Position numbers and translations under genes: made by a program. A stretch of DNA of 64,000 bases from Pseudisothecium myosuroides. Lineage: Eukaryota > Streptophyta > Bryopsida > Hypnales > Lembophyllaceae. The stretch is taken from positions 47,025,724 to 47,089,723 of the forward strand of contig OX637287.1 in the NCBI GenBank assembly GCA_951799445.1. The letters run 5' to 3'. The notes beneath the pieces are model-generated. The model saw only the letters and a program-made list of their open reading frames with translations, was not told the origin of the DNA and did not search any database. Of this stretch, positions 34,362 through 47,197 are shown piece by piece (positions within the stretch are counted from its first letter, which is position 1; each line of letters opens with the position of its first letter).

Positions 34362-34740
34362 TCATTTTTTTTCTTGTCCCAAGAAGCATGGAATGAGGTT
34401 TAGCTTCATTGGAATTGTGATCACTACTAGATGAGCGATCTTCATCGGCTTGTGCAGAAGAAGAGGTGTTTCTTTTCCATTGTTGCCTAAAGTAGAATAT
34501 TTGATGTAATTTTCTGGAGCTCCATTTGCAAAGTAATTGTACGCTAGTTTTTTTTGGCTAGCCTCAAGTAGGCGGTTCACCTTTTTATGTTGTCGTTGGA
34601 AGTTGTTTTTAGGGTATCCAATGAAAGCCATTTCAAAGACGTGTATGATTGCCGTGAGTGTAGGGCGGTTGAGCGGTTTAGGATTTCTTGTCTTTTCTTG
34701 CTTCTTCTGGTCTTCATGATTTTTGAACATGTACTTCAGA
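34362..34740 (-). other. Unrecognised minus-strand open segment
   Basis: About 125 codons are open without an early ATG (first methionine in KYMFKNHEDQKKQ). It continues with PTLTAIIHVFEMAFIGYPKN and ASQKKLAYNYFANGAPENYI. The sequence is lysine- and asparagine-rich. It might be an exon or a decayed transposon gene, lying just upstream of and on the same strand as the ORF at 33595-34161. No family was recognised. Confidence 0.3.
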
Positions 34741-34759
34741 GGAGGCGCTTGCACAAAGT

Positions 34760-36255
34760 GTCATTCAAATATAAATTAGAGTGGTGGTTGCAAGCAGATC
34801 AACATCAAGGCGCTCTTATGGTAGCAAAAGTGTTGCGTCTGTTGGACAAAAATTATCTGATTTTACTACCCTTGTCCAAGGATGTAGTTTGACCATAAGC
34901 ACTAGGGCCTCAAAATTTTCGATTCTTTTTCAAGTGACAAGTGGATTGTTTACTTGGTTGGACAAAGAGAAGGGTGGAGGCCAACATTGTCAACTTTTCC
35001 AACAAAATCAACCATTTCATCCAAGAAATTGGGTGGCCCAATGCCAAAGTAGAGGAACTTCATAGCCCTATTGGAAGGCAAGGATCCTAGTAAGTCTCCT
35101 CGTCCCATTTCTAAATGGTCTTTGATTTTCTAAAGCACTCTCTACTTCCAAGATGCAAGTGATGTAAGTGCATTTGAAGGTGCTATCAATGTGTGCAGCA
35201 AAAGAACAACAACGCTAGTTTCCAACTTGAAAAATAGAGCCAAAGATATAGTCACAATACTTCTTCCTCTATGCAATACAGAAAGTGCCCACATTACTAG
35301 GGGTACATAGGGCAATGGTACAAAAGGATGTCATCCAATGAAGCAACGCTTGCAACTTGATTCACCTAGTGATGATATCACTTTGGAGCATAGTCATAAA
35401 AATGTCGCAGGGGCTAGGGAACAAGTAACGAGTCCTCTCATTTAAATTCATATGTGTTGTGCCAATTGTCTATTACTTAAACAAGTCTAAGGGTTACCTT
35501 TGATGTCAAACAATATGTGTGTTGCCTTTGTATATTTAGGATTTAGAATTGTTAAAAATCATAATTCTTTTCTAAAAACAACAGCTTTTGTGAGTACAGC
35601 GATCTATCAAACAACAATGTTTGTAATTTGTTGATTTGCATCAATTTACAACATTTTTCCAATGTTTTTCATCTTCATCTAAAAGGTTACAGCTCAAAAG
35701 GACAAGACTAGTTAGCAAAAGTGCAATCTAAAAAACTTACATCCGGAATTTTTCACCATTAATAGGAATGCAAGATAATTCTAAGTTCCAAATTCATCAT
35801 CGCTAGTCAAATTCTAATTTTCTGTTTAGTGCCAATCTAGTTCCCAAATATACCGTCTAATCGTTTTAGTCCATCTACAAGTCCACTTGCTCATTGAATT
35901 GGATCAATAGGCAATGCAAGTTTTGTTTTTGAGAGTATAAAAGTCATTGAGAGGCAATTTGAAGATGAGCTTCTTGAATTAGATATCTCCGCTAGTGTCA
36001 CAAATTTTTTGTTAGGTCAAACGATTGGCTATGTAGTTTGTTATCTTTCCATGCAGGAAGAGATGAATAGTGATTAATTAGGGGGGTGTGATCAAGAATG
36101 GGTTGCCTCCTATATTTTAGAGTCAAATTTAGAGTTGTATTAGTTTAGAAATCCTTCAGTTGGATTAAGTTCAATGATCATTCAAGTAATCCAACTCATA
36201 AACAAATCTTGAGCAATTAATATTGAGTTGCATTAGTTCAATGATCAAGGAAAAC
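34760..36255. other. Intergenic DNA, no gene supported
   Basis: Short open stretches near 34780-35065 on the plus strand do not resemble a protein family. The remainder is AT-rich and non-coding. Confidence 0.3.
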
Positions 36256-36583
36256 AATTGATCATTAAATTAAACAAAAGAAAAAATGAAAACATTGCAC
36301 CAAAATAGTCAAAATAAAAAGGTTTGTACCTGTCACTAGTGTTGTTACACGATCCCGTGCAGCTCCCCCCATGGCTGCCCTGGCTCCATTGCCACCGCCT
36401 GAAACAATCCACAAAAACAATTGATCATTAAATTAAACAAAAAAAAAACAATGAAAACATTGCACCAAAATAGTTAAAATAAAAAGGTTTGTACCTGGCG
36501 CTGGTGCTGTTACACGTTCCTATGCAGCTCCTCCCATGGCTGCCTCGGCTCCATTGCCACCGCCTGAAACAATCTACGAAAAC
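36256..36583 (-). repeat. Tandem duplication containing an exon-like 69 bp segment
   Basis: Units 36256-36418 and 36419-36583 are near-identical direct repeats bounded by AATTGATCATTAAATT. Each holds a GC-rich 69 bp block (36330-36398 and 36495-36563). On the minus strand this block is preceded by GTTTCAG and followed by GTACAAACC, so it has splice acceptor and donor borders. One unit is open in a frame reading GGNGARAAMGGAARDRV. In the other the same frame meets a TAG. It looks like a duplicated exon of an unidentified gene or element. Confidence 0.55.
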
Positions 36584-36664
36584 AATTGATCATTAAATTA
36601 AACAAAAGAAACAACAAATGCAGGAAGAGATGAATAATCGAGCATATACAAACTAGTAATAATA

Positions 36665-37115
36665 ATTGAAGGTAGAATATTTTAATAAAAATATTTTTTA
36701 AATCATTGTATTGTAATGTTAACATTGAATTCAATATTGCAGCAAATTATTTATGTCATTTCTAGTAGACTTTTGTCTCTAAATTACCAAACATGCATTT
36801 TTATATCATTCATCTATGAATTTATAATATCCAGTAATAACAAAAAAAAATGCACGAACAAATTTATTATATCTAGTAATATATCTAGTAATAACAAAAG
36901 AAACAACGAAAACAATGCAGGAAGAGATGAATAATCGAGTATACAGAAACTAGTAATAATAATTGATGGTAGAAATATTTTAATAAAATTATTTTTTTAA
37001 ATCATTGTATTGTAATGTAAACATTGAATTCAATATTGCAGCAAATGACTTATGTCATTTCTAGTAGACTTTTGTCTCTAAATTACCAAACGTGCATTTT
37101 CATATCATTCATCTA
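36665..37115. repeat. Dispersed repeat, two direct copies (third at 46243-46375)
   Basis: A block of about 130 bp contains ATTGTATTGTAATGT, ACATTGAATTCAATATTGCA and TCATTTCTAGTAGACTTTTG. It occurs at about 36680-36800, again at about 36975-37105, and once more at 46243-46375. There is no coding frame and no clear termini. Confidence 0.75.
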
Positions 37116-38314
37116 TGAATTTATTCTAGAGATAATAAGATTGGTATAATTAATAAATTCAACAATTCAAAGAACTTATTAAAAAAAGAAGTGAGTCATT
37201 TTCTTGAAATGTAATGCTCTTGGTTCATTTCCATGTAATTATACTCATTGGAGATTATTTTTTATTTTTTTGATATTAGTAGAAATTTTGAAATTTTGAA
37301 TAAAAACGCACCTTCAAAACTTCTTCATCTTAATTGGCTTTATTCCATAGCTTCAGTTGTGTTTATTTACACCTAGTGCATCCTATATTGTCATTACAAA
37401 AATAGACATAGATATGTAAAGTATATAAAAATATAAAATATTGCCTAAACTAGTTATGGTTTGAAGGTCAAAAAATGGAATACTGTTTTAAATTTAAACT
37501 TCATTTTAAATAAATCTATATTATTCTTAGATATACTAATTGTGATTATTTTTTGAACACATTGCACTTTCAAAATCACAAAACTTAGATTGAAACTTAA
37601 GATTAAGTTTGAAACTATTAAGATTGAAACACTAATGTAATTTTAAAGCTGAAATTGAGCTTTGAAACAAAGTTTGATTATATAGAAATAGTCTTTTAGA
37701 ATCTGAAGATTTAGGTTGAACTACCTACAATTGTGCATTAAAGTCAATGTGTAAAAAACAGAGTCAAAATTATAATTAAAGATATTTAAATAATTCTGTA
37801 TGAAAATTGAAATTCAAAAAAAATGTAGACCTAGGAGAATACTTTGATTTTGGTATATTTTCTTACTTTTTGTCATACTAGACCATTGAAGTAGCATAGT
37901 TGTGCTCTTTGGACTATAGAATGTTTACAAATATCTTTTTTGAAAATCTACTATGTACAAATATCATAAAGTAAATAGAAAGAATCTACAAACATTTGAA
38001 TGGATGAAAAAATAAATCTTTATGACTATTAGACATGTTTTCATTCTTTAAATGAGTGCAATAAAGGCTTATACTATTTTTATCACTCATCTCTACAAAC
38101 AAAAGTTTTTTATTATATCTTTGTGATGTGCCCCCAAATGATTGAGATTTATAAGCAAAGAAGCCATGGAAGAAGTATTTTGTATTTTTTACACCATACA
38201 AAAGTATGTTAAAATATTTAAAATATTTTATTATCTATAAATATTCTTCTGATTAGACATCACATTTGTCATTTTAGAGTTTTTTTCAACTTTTTGGTAC
38301 AAGTTTTGTCCAAA
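37116..38314. other. AT-rich intergenic DNA, nothing recognised
   Basis: No gene, terminal-repeat pair or RNA was seen on either strand. Confidence 0.45.
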
Positions 38315-38317
38315 AAA

Positions 38318-38543
38318 CACTACAAGAGGAAGGGATGTTTTAAGTGAGTTTTTAAGTATAGTCCTTGACATAAGATTATAAGTAATGACCTTTTAGGAGA
38401 TTTTCAGTAAATTTTTATTAAAAACACATGTATTTCTAGTAAAAGTTTACTAAAAATCTCCTTAAAGGTCATTACTTATAATCTCATCTATAGGACTGTT
38501 AACACTTAGAAACTCACTTCAAACTCCCCTTTCTCTTGTAGTG
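38318..38543. mobile_element. CACTA-ended hairpin miniature element (226 bp)
   Basis: The ends CACTACAAGAGGAAGGG and CCCTTTCTCTTGTAGTG are imperfect inverted repeats. The whole element folds back on itself (GGTCATTACTTATAATCT pairs with the left arm). A 3 bp AAA flank is present on both sides, the target size expected for the CACTA superfamily, whose elements begin CACTA. Only one copy was seen. Non-coding. Confidence 0.7.
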
Positions 38544-39316
38544 AAAGACAAAATAGAATTTTTAAAATGGAATTTGTGGTCAACTTTTAGATTTAGACAA
38601 ATTGGCAAAGATCTTCTCAAAAATCTTTCTCTTGCACATGTGCTCAAAGTACACGTGAACCTTTGTATCAATGCAAGGATAATAGAAATTATTTTCTTAA
38701 AGATGTAATTGGTAAACCAAAAGCTTCAATAAATTGAAAAAAGAAATTGTTTAATATTTTTGAAATTGTAATCTAGATTTTGCCTACCTTGAAACACCTA
38801 GAACTAATTGTGTAGGGGTTCAAAATTAGGAATTGGTCAAATTATCTATTGTATTGTGACTAAATTTACTTATATTATAGAATAATATGGGATATTTGTA
38901 TATACAACATACAATTTCGCAACTTGTACATAAATATTCTAATTTTTCATTCTTATTCCCCAAGGGTAATGATTTGGTTATATTCCATTACCAATACTGT
39001 GGATACATGAGTGCCGTCTTGGTTTTGCCTTGTAGGGGCTATCTTTTAGACAAATTGGCAAGGAAAAATGGCAATTTATCATGTACGAGCACTATCCGAT
39101 GGATAAAATGCAAAGGTACATACATACATACATACATACATTTACATTCATTTGTATTCTTTAATTACTAGTGATATTTTTTACTATTGACAATTTGTCT
39201 TGATAACTATTTACTAGCCTAATTACTAATTAGGTTGCAAATTTAAACTAGCTAGTCACCATCCTACAAAAAATTGTCCCTGTCTAATGCAGGGTATGAT
39301 GTGTAATGCAAGCTCA
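38544..39316. other. AT-rich spacer with (CATA)n microsatellite
   Basis: A CATA tetranucleotide run lies at about 39117-39141. No gene was recognised. Confidence 0.4.
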
Positions 39317-42240
39317 TTAACCCTTAAAGGAAATTTTAGGTTCTTAGCAAGCAGCCCTAGGAGTTTGTAAAGTGATTTTGTAGTGGATAACAAGGAGCTG
39401 TAGATTTTCTAGCAAGCTGTCGAATTGGGCAAGGATGAAGCTGGACAATTGACTTTCAATGTTGCTTCCTCAATCAAAGCGAATTAGCTTTAGATAAGTA
39501 GTGAATCATTTTTTCAATGAATTATTTTTGGGGGATTCATTTCCTTCTGTCTTTCAATCAACCAGCCCAGGGTTCAAACTTGGTGCACCACCCAACTGTG
39601 GTCTGGCTTACCTCCTCCACCTATGCTTTAGGCCACATACACTACTGTGATATACAATGAACATGCTTCAAGCCACTCACAATGAAAACATCGTAGTGAA
39701 TGCTTCAAGCCACATACACTAAAAGCAATCAGAAATAAGAATCAATTATATGGATCACTACATTCCAAAATTACATTGCTAGCAGTCCACAAAAAAATTA
39801 GAGATTCTTGCATAAATTTTGAAAGTGATGAATTACAAAGCATTTGCCCATGCAAACGGTTTCTTGGCATGTAAGCCCACATGGAAGACAATACCACTGT
39901 CTAACCTTCTTGCTCGCCTTCGTGCAAATGACACATTGTCGATGCTTTCTCTTTCCATGTCCTGACCATACCAACATATAGTGAATCCTAGCAAGATTCT
40001 TCACCTTTGCTTTCAGTATACAAGTCCTCTTTGACCTTTGTACCTTTGCCAAATCATATGCTACACTAACATTGAAGGCCAAATGTGACATTGGTTTCAA
40101 ACCTCTATCTACCATGGCACTCTTATACAAGATGTAAGCATTCAAAATAGATTGATCAAGTATGTGGAATTTTTTTTATGCCACCACTTGTGGTCCTGTC
40201 TCTAAATTGAGTAATAACCATAGAATTGATCATGCACATCAACTGCACACATGTGCTTCTAGTTATGGACAAAGATGGATGATGAAAGAATTTCTATGTA
40301 GCCACCACCATGCCATCTTCTAATAAACAATGACTTCAATGGATCAATAGGACTACAAGCAATTGAAAATAAAATAGTAGATTTATTGTCAAACCATGTA
40401 ATGGTCGTCGTGTGCCTTCTTGAATGAACGCCATACCAGAGTTGACTATAATCTCCTATCAATGGTAATATATAGTAAAAGCATTGGTCTAGCCCTTTTG
40501 ATTGGTCCTGCAAGTACCTGTGGCATATATGCCGTCTTCCAACAATTGCCAAAATAAAGTAGGGCAACTAAAAAAATTATCACAAGTCAAAATATGACCT
40601 TTATCTCTTAGACCTTCCATTAGTGACAAAATTGTGCAACCATCAACATTCCCTTCGTGGTTGTTGTCACTAGCACTACAATAAATATTAATTTTCAGTA
40701 CATACTTCAAAGTAGTATTAGCTAAGCACCAAATTTCCAATTTATAAAGGATTGGTTTATCTTTTAGATAATGACAGATTGGTGTATACTTCCCGGTGTA
40801 CTTCACCATCATTTCATCTACAAATTGTGTTCAGGGTTCCTAAATTCTCCACGTAGAGTATTGTAAGCATCAACCAACCATGATGTCTTTGCTAACTTGT
40901 TGTAATCAGGATGCAACTTATTCACACACATTCTTGTTGTCAATTATATGCAAGCACCTTATTATATCTTCAAAACAACTACAAGTCATGGCACTACAGA
41001 TAGAAGGGGTTTGAAACAGCTTACAATGTTTTCTTGACCAATGCAAGTGTAGACATGGAACCTTCTTCAATGCCATAAGCATCAAGACACCAAAAATATT
41101 TAGCAACTTTGCAATAGTCAACCTATACCATTTCGTACCCTTATATGTGGTTCCATCTTCTTGTATTGAGGTTGCACAAAAATTAATCATTTTGACCATG
41201 GTACGCAACGTGTCAATTGATCAAATACCATAAAGAAGACCTTCAAAAAGACTCTTACAATCATGGAAAGGACTCTTCAGTCCTTGAGGTCTTCTTATCC
41301 ATTCCACTAGTGCCAGTGTCTATGCTGGAGAGTTCCATATATGTTTGCAACAAATCTCTCGGTAGGTGACAACGCACAAAATTCCTGAAACAAAAGAGAG
41401 CATTGCAATCCCAATTCCCTAGAAGGCATGTCTGAAAAAAGAAACCACTTCTTTGAATTCAGAGAATGTCAATTCTTCCAAATTGCAAGTATGAGAAGAA
41501 TGATTTGCTAACTTTGAAACCCCTAGGACATAATTTGATCCGTTGGTAGTAGAGGTGGTCATTGACATTGCTGGAGTTCTCAACTCCTTGCCACATAACT
41601 ACAAGTAAGAAACTTTGCAACGATTGTTTTTGTCATCAACAAATTTGACAACTGCTTTGGAAACATCAAAGCAACCCCATGAACCATACAAGAGTACACT
41701 TATCATATCAATGACTTCATGCGGATTGTAAAACTTAGCAACAACAATCTCCAAAAAAATTGAAGATTTCACGCAGCTGACAACTATTCAATGACAAGAG
41801 AAGGAAATTCACATTGGTGCACAATACAAGTCTTTCCGCACAATCCAAGATCAAATAATGGCACATGCAAATGTTTATTTTTGTCGGAGCAAAGTGTTTT
41901 ACCTCAAAGATCTACATTTCTAGTTTTTCATATCCTTCAAAAATCCTTTGTACTTGTCCTAGACAAATTGTAGACCTCTGAAGAGCTAGTATTAGACCAT
42001 ATACATTACAGTTGGAAATTGGGCTTCCTTGTTGAAAATCACATTGTGGAAAATTAGGGCTACTACAAGGGATAGCTCCAACTTTGCAAATTTCAAAAGA
42101 TGTTGTGGGCAACGTACCTTTGGAATGTGCAGTAGCAACTTTCTTCTGCCTCATTGTGCTTTTTTTGGTGGTTCCACGACAGCACAATGTTCTTCTTCTT
42201 GTATTCCTTTGTAGACTTGTGACACCTAGCAATGAGGCTA
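39317..42240 (-). pseudogene. piggyBac-type transposase, frameshifted
   Basis: DDE transposase of the piggyBac (PGBD, DDE_Tnp_1_7) family, read on the minus strand from about 42232 to 39798. Ordered landmarks are IFGVLMLMALKKVPCLHLHW (about 41100), FVDEMMVKYTGKY (40820, first catalytic Asp), GHILTCDNFFSCPTLFW (40590, second Asp), WYGVHSRRHTTTITWFDNKS (40420), VDVHDQF (about 40240, third Asp), NAYILYK, and a C-terminal cysteine-rich finger (CVICTKASKKVRQWYCLPC). Catalytic residues are present, but the frame breaks at least three times (for example just before FVDEMM), so it is inactive as written. A TTAACCCTTAAAGG end lies at 39317, on the 3' side. The opposite terminus was not found. Confidence 0.85.
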
Positions 42241-43120
42241 TAGTTATAGGTTAGTCATCTCATACCTACCATCAATTATTATTACTAGTTTATATATGCT
42301 TGATTAGTAGATGTTTGGATTGTATGTGTATTTTTTTATTGTAGATTTGAAATTGAGCATTCAAGTGTTCTGAGCGTGTTTTGTTTTGTTTGGGGTATTA
42401 AGAGCTTTTGTTGGTGAGTCTTTGTGATTAAAATTGTGACTATGAGGCAATTTTAGTCTTCCTAGGTCACTAATTGATTCAGTTGTAGGCAATCCTTGTA
42501 GAATGTTACGGGCCGTTTCTTGGTATTTTAGATGCTCTATTTGGTGCTGCATTGAGGTGTTGAAGATGTGTTCGAGGTGGCACCTTTAGAATTGACAAAT
42601 AAGACATTGAATTATCTTATTCTTATGACTACATTGGTCCGAGGGTTAGTCTTGAGGTTATTTAGTCAATCTGATGGATCTTGCAGGTACTATTTGAGTC
42701 CTTTGCGCTTGGTTGTGGAGCCTGACTGTCTCTTTCACGCACGACTCTTGGTGCTTACCGAAATTGTTTGGTGAGTTTTTTTTGTTTTTTTTAGCTAGAT
42801 GTTTTTTCTTGAATGTGGTTCATAGAGGGGTTTTTTGTAATCACCTAGTGAAATCATTATGGGATTATCATGTTTGAAGACAATGGAAGATTTGGTACTT
42901 GGCCGGTTTTATCAGACCTGCACAGTGTTTCCCACCGAGTTGGCGGAAGAATCGTTGTTAGAATCCCATGAGATATCGTTGGACGACTCTCCTACGTAGG
43001 GAACTCCTATCTGGGTTTCAAAAGACACAGGTGCCTAGTCTTGGGGGGGGTAAAACTAGGAAAACCCCGCACATGTTACCTAGTTGAATACAACCCCAAC
43101 ACATTTGTTGGAGTTGTATT
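42241..43120. other. Spacer, unassigned
   Basis: Possibly the 5' part of the piggyBac element and unrelated DNA. The open frame at 42568-42774 is short and unrecognised. No terminal repeats were found. Confidence 0.25.
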
Positions 43121-43129
43121 TATAGGTAC

Positions 43130-43460
43130 GGGATCTCCCTTTGCAGGGACCAGGGTTGTCCCCGTCACATCACGTCCGGATATCTGTCTAATCGACAGTA
43201 TGTCAGATCCAAACCCAACGTCTGTCGGGATCTAATTTTTTTTTTTGCGGACGGCTTATCTGTACAGGTTGTTCCGATTGACGGACCTGTCCGTACAGGC
43301 TGTCCCTATTGTCGGACTTGTACGGACATGTCGTCTCAGTCAACGGACCAACTATCTTAAGTTTTAAAAAAAAAAATTGGCTGACGTTGATTATGACGCG
43401 TCATGACCGACGCTGACGGACATCCCGACGAGAAAAGTCATCGTCACATCAATATATACA
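43130..43460. repeat. GTCCG/CGGAC-rich tract
   Basis: Many short repeats of GTCCG, CGGAC and GTACAGG occur in both orientations (for example GACGGACCTGTCCGTACAGG). They make the stretch locally self-complementary and far GC-richer than its flanks. Function is unknown. It could be the subterminal binding-site array of a transposon. Confidence 0.45.
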
Positions 43461-43539
43461 ACCTTGGCAGGGACAGGGCACCGGTATGTTGCGGTGAAGG
43501 GACTGTATGGAGTGCTAGTGGGCGATCATTGCCTGGAGG

Positions 43540-43830
43540 TAGTTCCGGGTAGAACCTTCATCCAAACTTTTTACCTCAACATTTCACATCCCTACATATC
43601 CAGATTACTCTTGCGGTTGTTAGAGACAATTTCAAGTCCATCAAAGGTTGTTTTACGCCTGGCCCTCCACCGGCCATTGGCTTTGCCGAGTTCACTGAAT
43701 GGGCTCCAACAGTGGATCCACCTCAAGTGATGGTGGTGCGATTGGATCTTAAATTCAAGAGCTTATTTTGGGGCTTGCACAAGCAATACCACACGATGCG
43801 ACCGGGCAGGGTTGGCTAGACGTCCGGACG
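43540..43830 (+). other. Coding-like fragment, unrecognised
   Basis: A plus-strand frame of about 80 codons between stops reads HFTSLHIQITLAVVRDNF, then GCFTPGPPPAIGFAEFTEWA and VVRLDLKFKSLFWGLHKQYH. The composition is protein-like, but it has no start codon and no family I can name. It is probably a fragment of a captured or decayed gene within the GTCCG-rich element. Confidence 0.35.
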
Positions 43831-43959
43831 TCTGGCATCCGCATTTGGCACCTCCTCGGATGTCTTTCGTCATTTGAAAATTTTGAATTTATCGAGGGAG
43901 GAGGTAAAAACAATTATCCGTCCGCCCCATCTGACGGCAAGCCCTCGTCCGCTTGATTG

Positions 43960-44470
43960 GGTGGACATGATGGAACAAACGGGCAAGTGGGCGGTCGGGG
44001 CGGACGGTTGCGCAGACTTCGACTATGAGCTACCAGTCAACTTTTTTTGCAACTTTGATTGAAAATTTGGGAATTTTGGGATGTGTAATACACCATTGCA
44101 AAGGTCTTTTCAAGACCTTTCCAACGGTATATTATATGCCAAAAATTCCAAAAACTGCAGTCAAAAATTAGGAAAGAAGTTGATTGCTACAACATAGTGA
44201 GCGTCTGCCTAGCTGTCCGCCTCACTTGCGGTCCGCAAGGCAAACCAAGAGGGTCCGCTTGGAGCCAAATGCACAAGCGTGAAAAAGGATGGACGGGTGG
44301 GCGGACGCCCACTATGCACTTCTAGTTAATTTCTTTTGCAAATTCTGATTGCAATTTTTATAATTTTGGAGCGTGTAATATACCTTTCTCAAGACCTTTC
44401 CAATGGTATATTATACGCTTAAAAATTCCAAAAATTGCAGTCAAAAATTAGAAAAGAAGCCAACTACATT
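43960..44470. repeat. Tandem duplication, about 290 bp unit
   Basis: Two direct copies (about 43960-44180 and 44265-44462) share GGGCGGNCG-type, GTGTAATA, CAAGACCTTTCCAA, GGTATATTATA and GCAGTCAAAAATTAG blocks. GTCCGC-rich sequence lies between them. No recognised coding content. Confidence 0.7.
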
Positions 44471-47197
44471 TGTTGAAAGCGGATGCTCTAGAAGATAGTG
44501 AACGTCTTTGCTAAACATTGGATTGTAAAAAGCATAAATCCACATTGAAAGATTGCTATCCAATGCAATAAACATCCAATGTAGTTTAATAAATGAAATA
44601 TTAATTAAAGTTATTCTTCCACACATTTAAACCAACACTCTAAACCCTATACCCTAAATTCTATACCCTAAACTTTGAACCTTACATTAGTTATCAAAAA
44701 CATTGATGCGATGTGCGGAATATGTTTCACCTTCAATTCTCTTTAAATGTAATTATCAGAATGTATTATATATGTAGACCTCAATAACTTATTCATATAC
44801 GTTTCCAATGTGATCTTGGTTTTCTTCATCATTTATTATGTGGCAATGTACAAATTTGGAACATGCAATTACTACATGAATTTTTTTTTAAAGTTTTGTT
44901 GTAAAATGCATTGATAGTTTGAAACACCAAAATAAACATAGTACAAGTAATTGCAATATTTAATTATTCTATTAGAGGATGCTACTAAAAGGACTTGAAG
45001 CACTTTATTGTAATTTAATCTAGTTTAATGTAGCTTGAGTTTCAACAAATATTACTGTCATTACACCATATTGTGACATCTAAAAAAATGTTATATTTAA
45101 AAATCTTGCACAATGTCACTATAGTTTATGAAGTCATCATTTCAACTTAATTAAGTACAAAAAACCTCCTATAATCAATGTTTTTTTATTCTTTTGTTGA
45201 ATTTTAAATTAAAAAATTTAGAAACTTTTCTATTGAAAGTGATGATATTTTGAATAGTTGTCATTGTTAACACCTTTGAATAATTTTTAGAACTAATTTT
45301 GATGAAATTGATAAAGGTTGTGAATAGAACGTCCTATTAAAATTTCAAAAAACACTCCAAAAGAAACATCTTCTATGATTGTCCTTAGTAGCTCCTAAAT
45401 TCCTATTAGCTCATTTGGACCCTTCCAACAATTATTGCAAAAGTCATAAGATTCAAATTCTTTTTATTCTAAATTTACTAAGTTCTCTATTTTAGTGGAT
45501 ACATTGGTGTTTATTCAAAACCTATTATTTTATTCTATTTGATTAATCCTTAAAGATTTAGAGTAATTTTTTTTCAAATTGATTGTAGGTTGAATGTTTG
45601 TAATTTTTAGATAATTTATTTCTCTTCAAGTTTCAATGTTAGGTTTTTGGAGGGGAGATTTGATATCCTTATAAAAAAATTTCATTGCCAAAGTCTCTAC
45701 AGCCCTATATGTACCCTACATTTGTCTATATAGAAAATAAAATAAAAGATATCATCACTTTGAACCATCTTTTCAATATTCAATTTAAGCTTTTAGTTTG
45801 ATGCCACTAATAGCGCGGAGGGTCATGAAGTCCCACTTTATAAATTTATTATTTAATCTATATATTCAATGAGATTCAAGATTTAAGTACACATTGACAT
45901 AGTAATTTTTAATCTTTTTCTACTAGAATTTCACCATAGGTTAAGAATGGCATGATTTCTTTCATGGCAAGAAAACATAATTATGGAAATATTTCACAAT
46001 GGTGACTAGATTTTTTGATCTTGAATATAATTTTGGAAAACAAAGCCATAAGCATGAAAATTCCAATCTTATTCTATGGAGAAATATTAGTTTGTTTCAC
46101 AATGGTAGAATAAGTGACTATTCCCTAATTGAAATATCAATGTGAATTTATTCCCCAAAAATTATATGATTACATCAAAATATGGTAGAGTAAGAAAGGA
46201 CTTTTCTACTACAACTCAGACACTTTTACATTTTTACATTATATTCAAAAGTAGAAATATTTTAATAAAATTATTTTTTTAAATCATTATATTGTAATGT
46301 TAACATTGAATTCAATATTGCAGCAAATGATTTATGTCATTTCTAGTAGACTTTGTCTCTAAATTACCAAACGTGCCTAAACTGATGATGATGCCTAAAC
46401 TGGGTTCCTCCACATTCTAGTGCTTAACAAATAAAGTAACTACACTTGAATGCGTTTGAATAAGAAACTCAACATGTTTTTTTTTATTATATTAAAAAAG
46501 AATTTTGTAAGGACTTGTTGGTAATCAAAAGGGGAACTTAAGTTTTTCTAGAATGAATTTTTTGAACATCATAAAAATAAACTATGAATTTTTGAAGTGG
46601 TTAAAATAGGTGTATCCAAATGTGACCCTTGGATCTCACAAATAGAGGATGTATAGTTTTGGCAAGAATCTGTAGAATTTGGTATTAGAAAGTGGTTAAA
46701 GTAATTATGTGTTATTACCTTAGATTCTATACAAGTCAAGCCCTAAATCACGTCCAATTCCTAGGCCATCACAACAACTAAATTGTAACCATTGCATTTT
46801 CTAATCAAATTGAATCTCTACATTAGCAAGGGATTTATTTCTCTGTTTCTCTCTTACGTAGGTCACTCGCCTTGATTTAGAATTGCAATTCATAGAATTT
46901 TGGGATGTTTTCAAAGTCTTCAATTGCAGGAGAATGGTAGCTTTTAAAGCTTCATTTTAAGTCTTGAAGCATCAAGTAATTGAATATGTGTAATTTTCAC
47001 ATGTGTAGCTTCAATTTACTTCAAGCTCCATTTATATTGGATACCCAAAATGAATTCTTTAAAAGTCACAATCAAGTTTGACCAAAGCATGTCTATCGTT
47101 TTGCGGGGACCTTTACAAGTTATTATTCCACTGACTATTTTTGTCATGTAAAGTCTAATAAATTTTTGCTAAGGTATCAACTTCAAATCCTATTGAG
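44471..47197. other. AT-rich intergenic DNA with a telomere-like patch
   Basis: At 44636-44690 there are spaced CCCTAAA/CCCTATA units (TAAACCCTATACCCTAAATT). The third copy of the 36.7 kb dispersed repeat lies at 46243-46375. No gene was recognised. Confidence 0.45.

Noticed and set aside
39560..39620. GGTTCAAAC-containing stretch as a tRNA or tRNA-derived SINE
   Set aside because: No cloverleaf, no A box at a proper distance, and no A-tail or flanking duplication.
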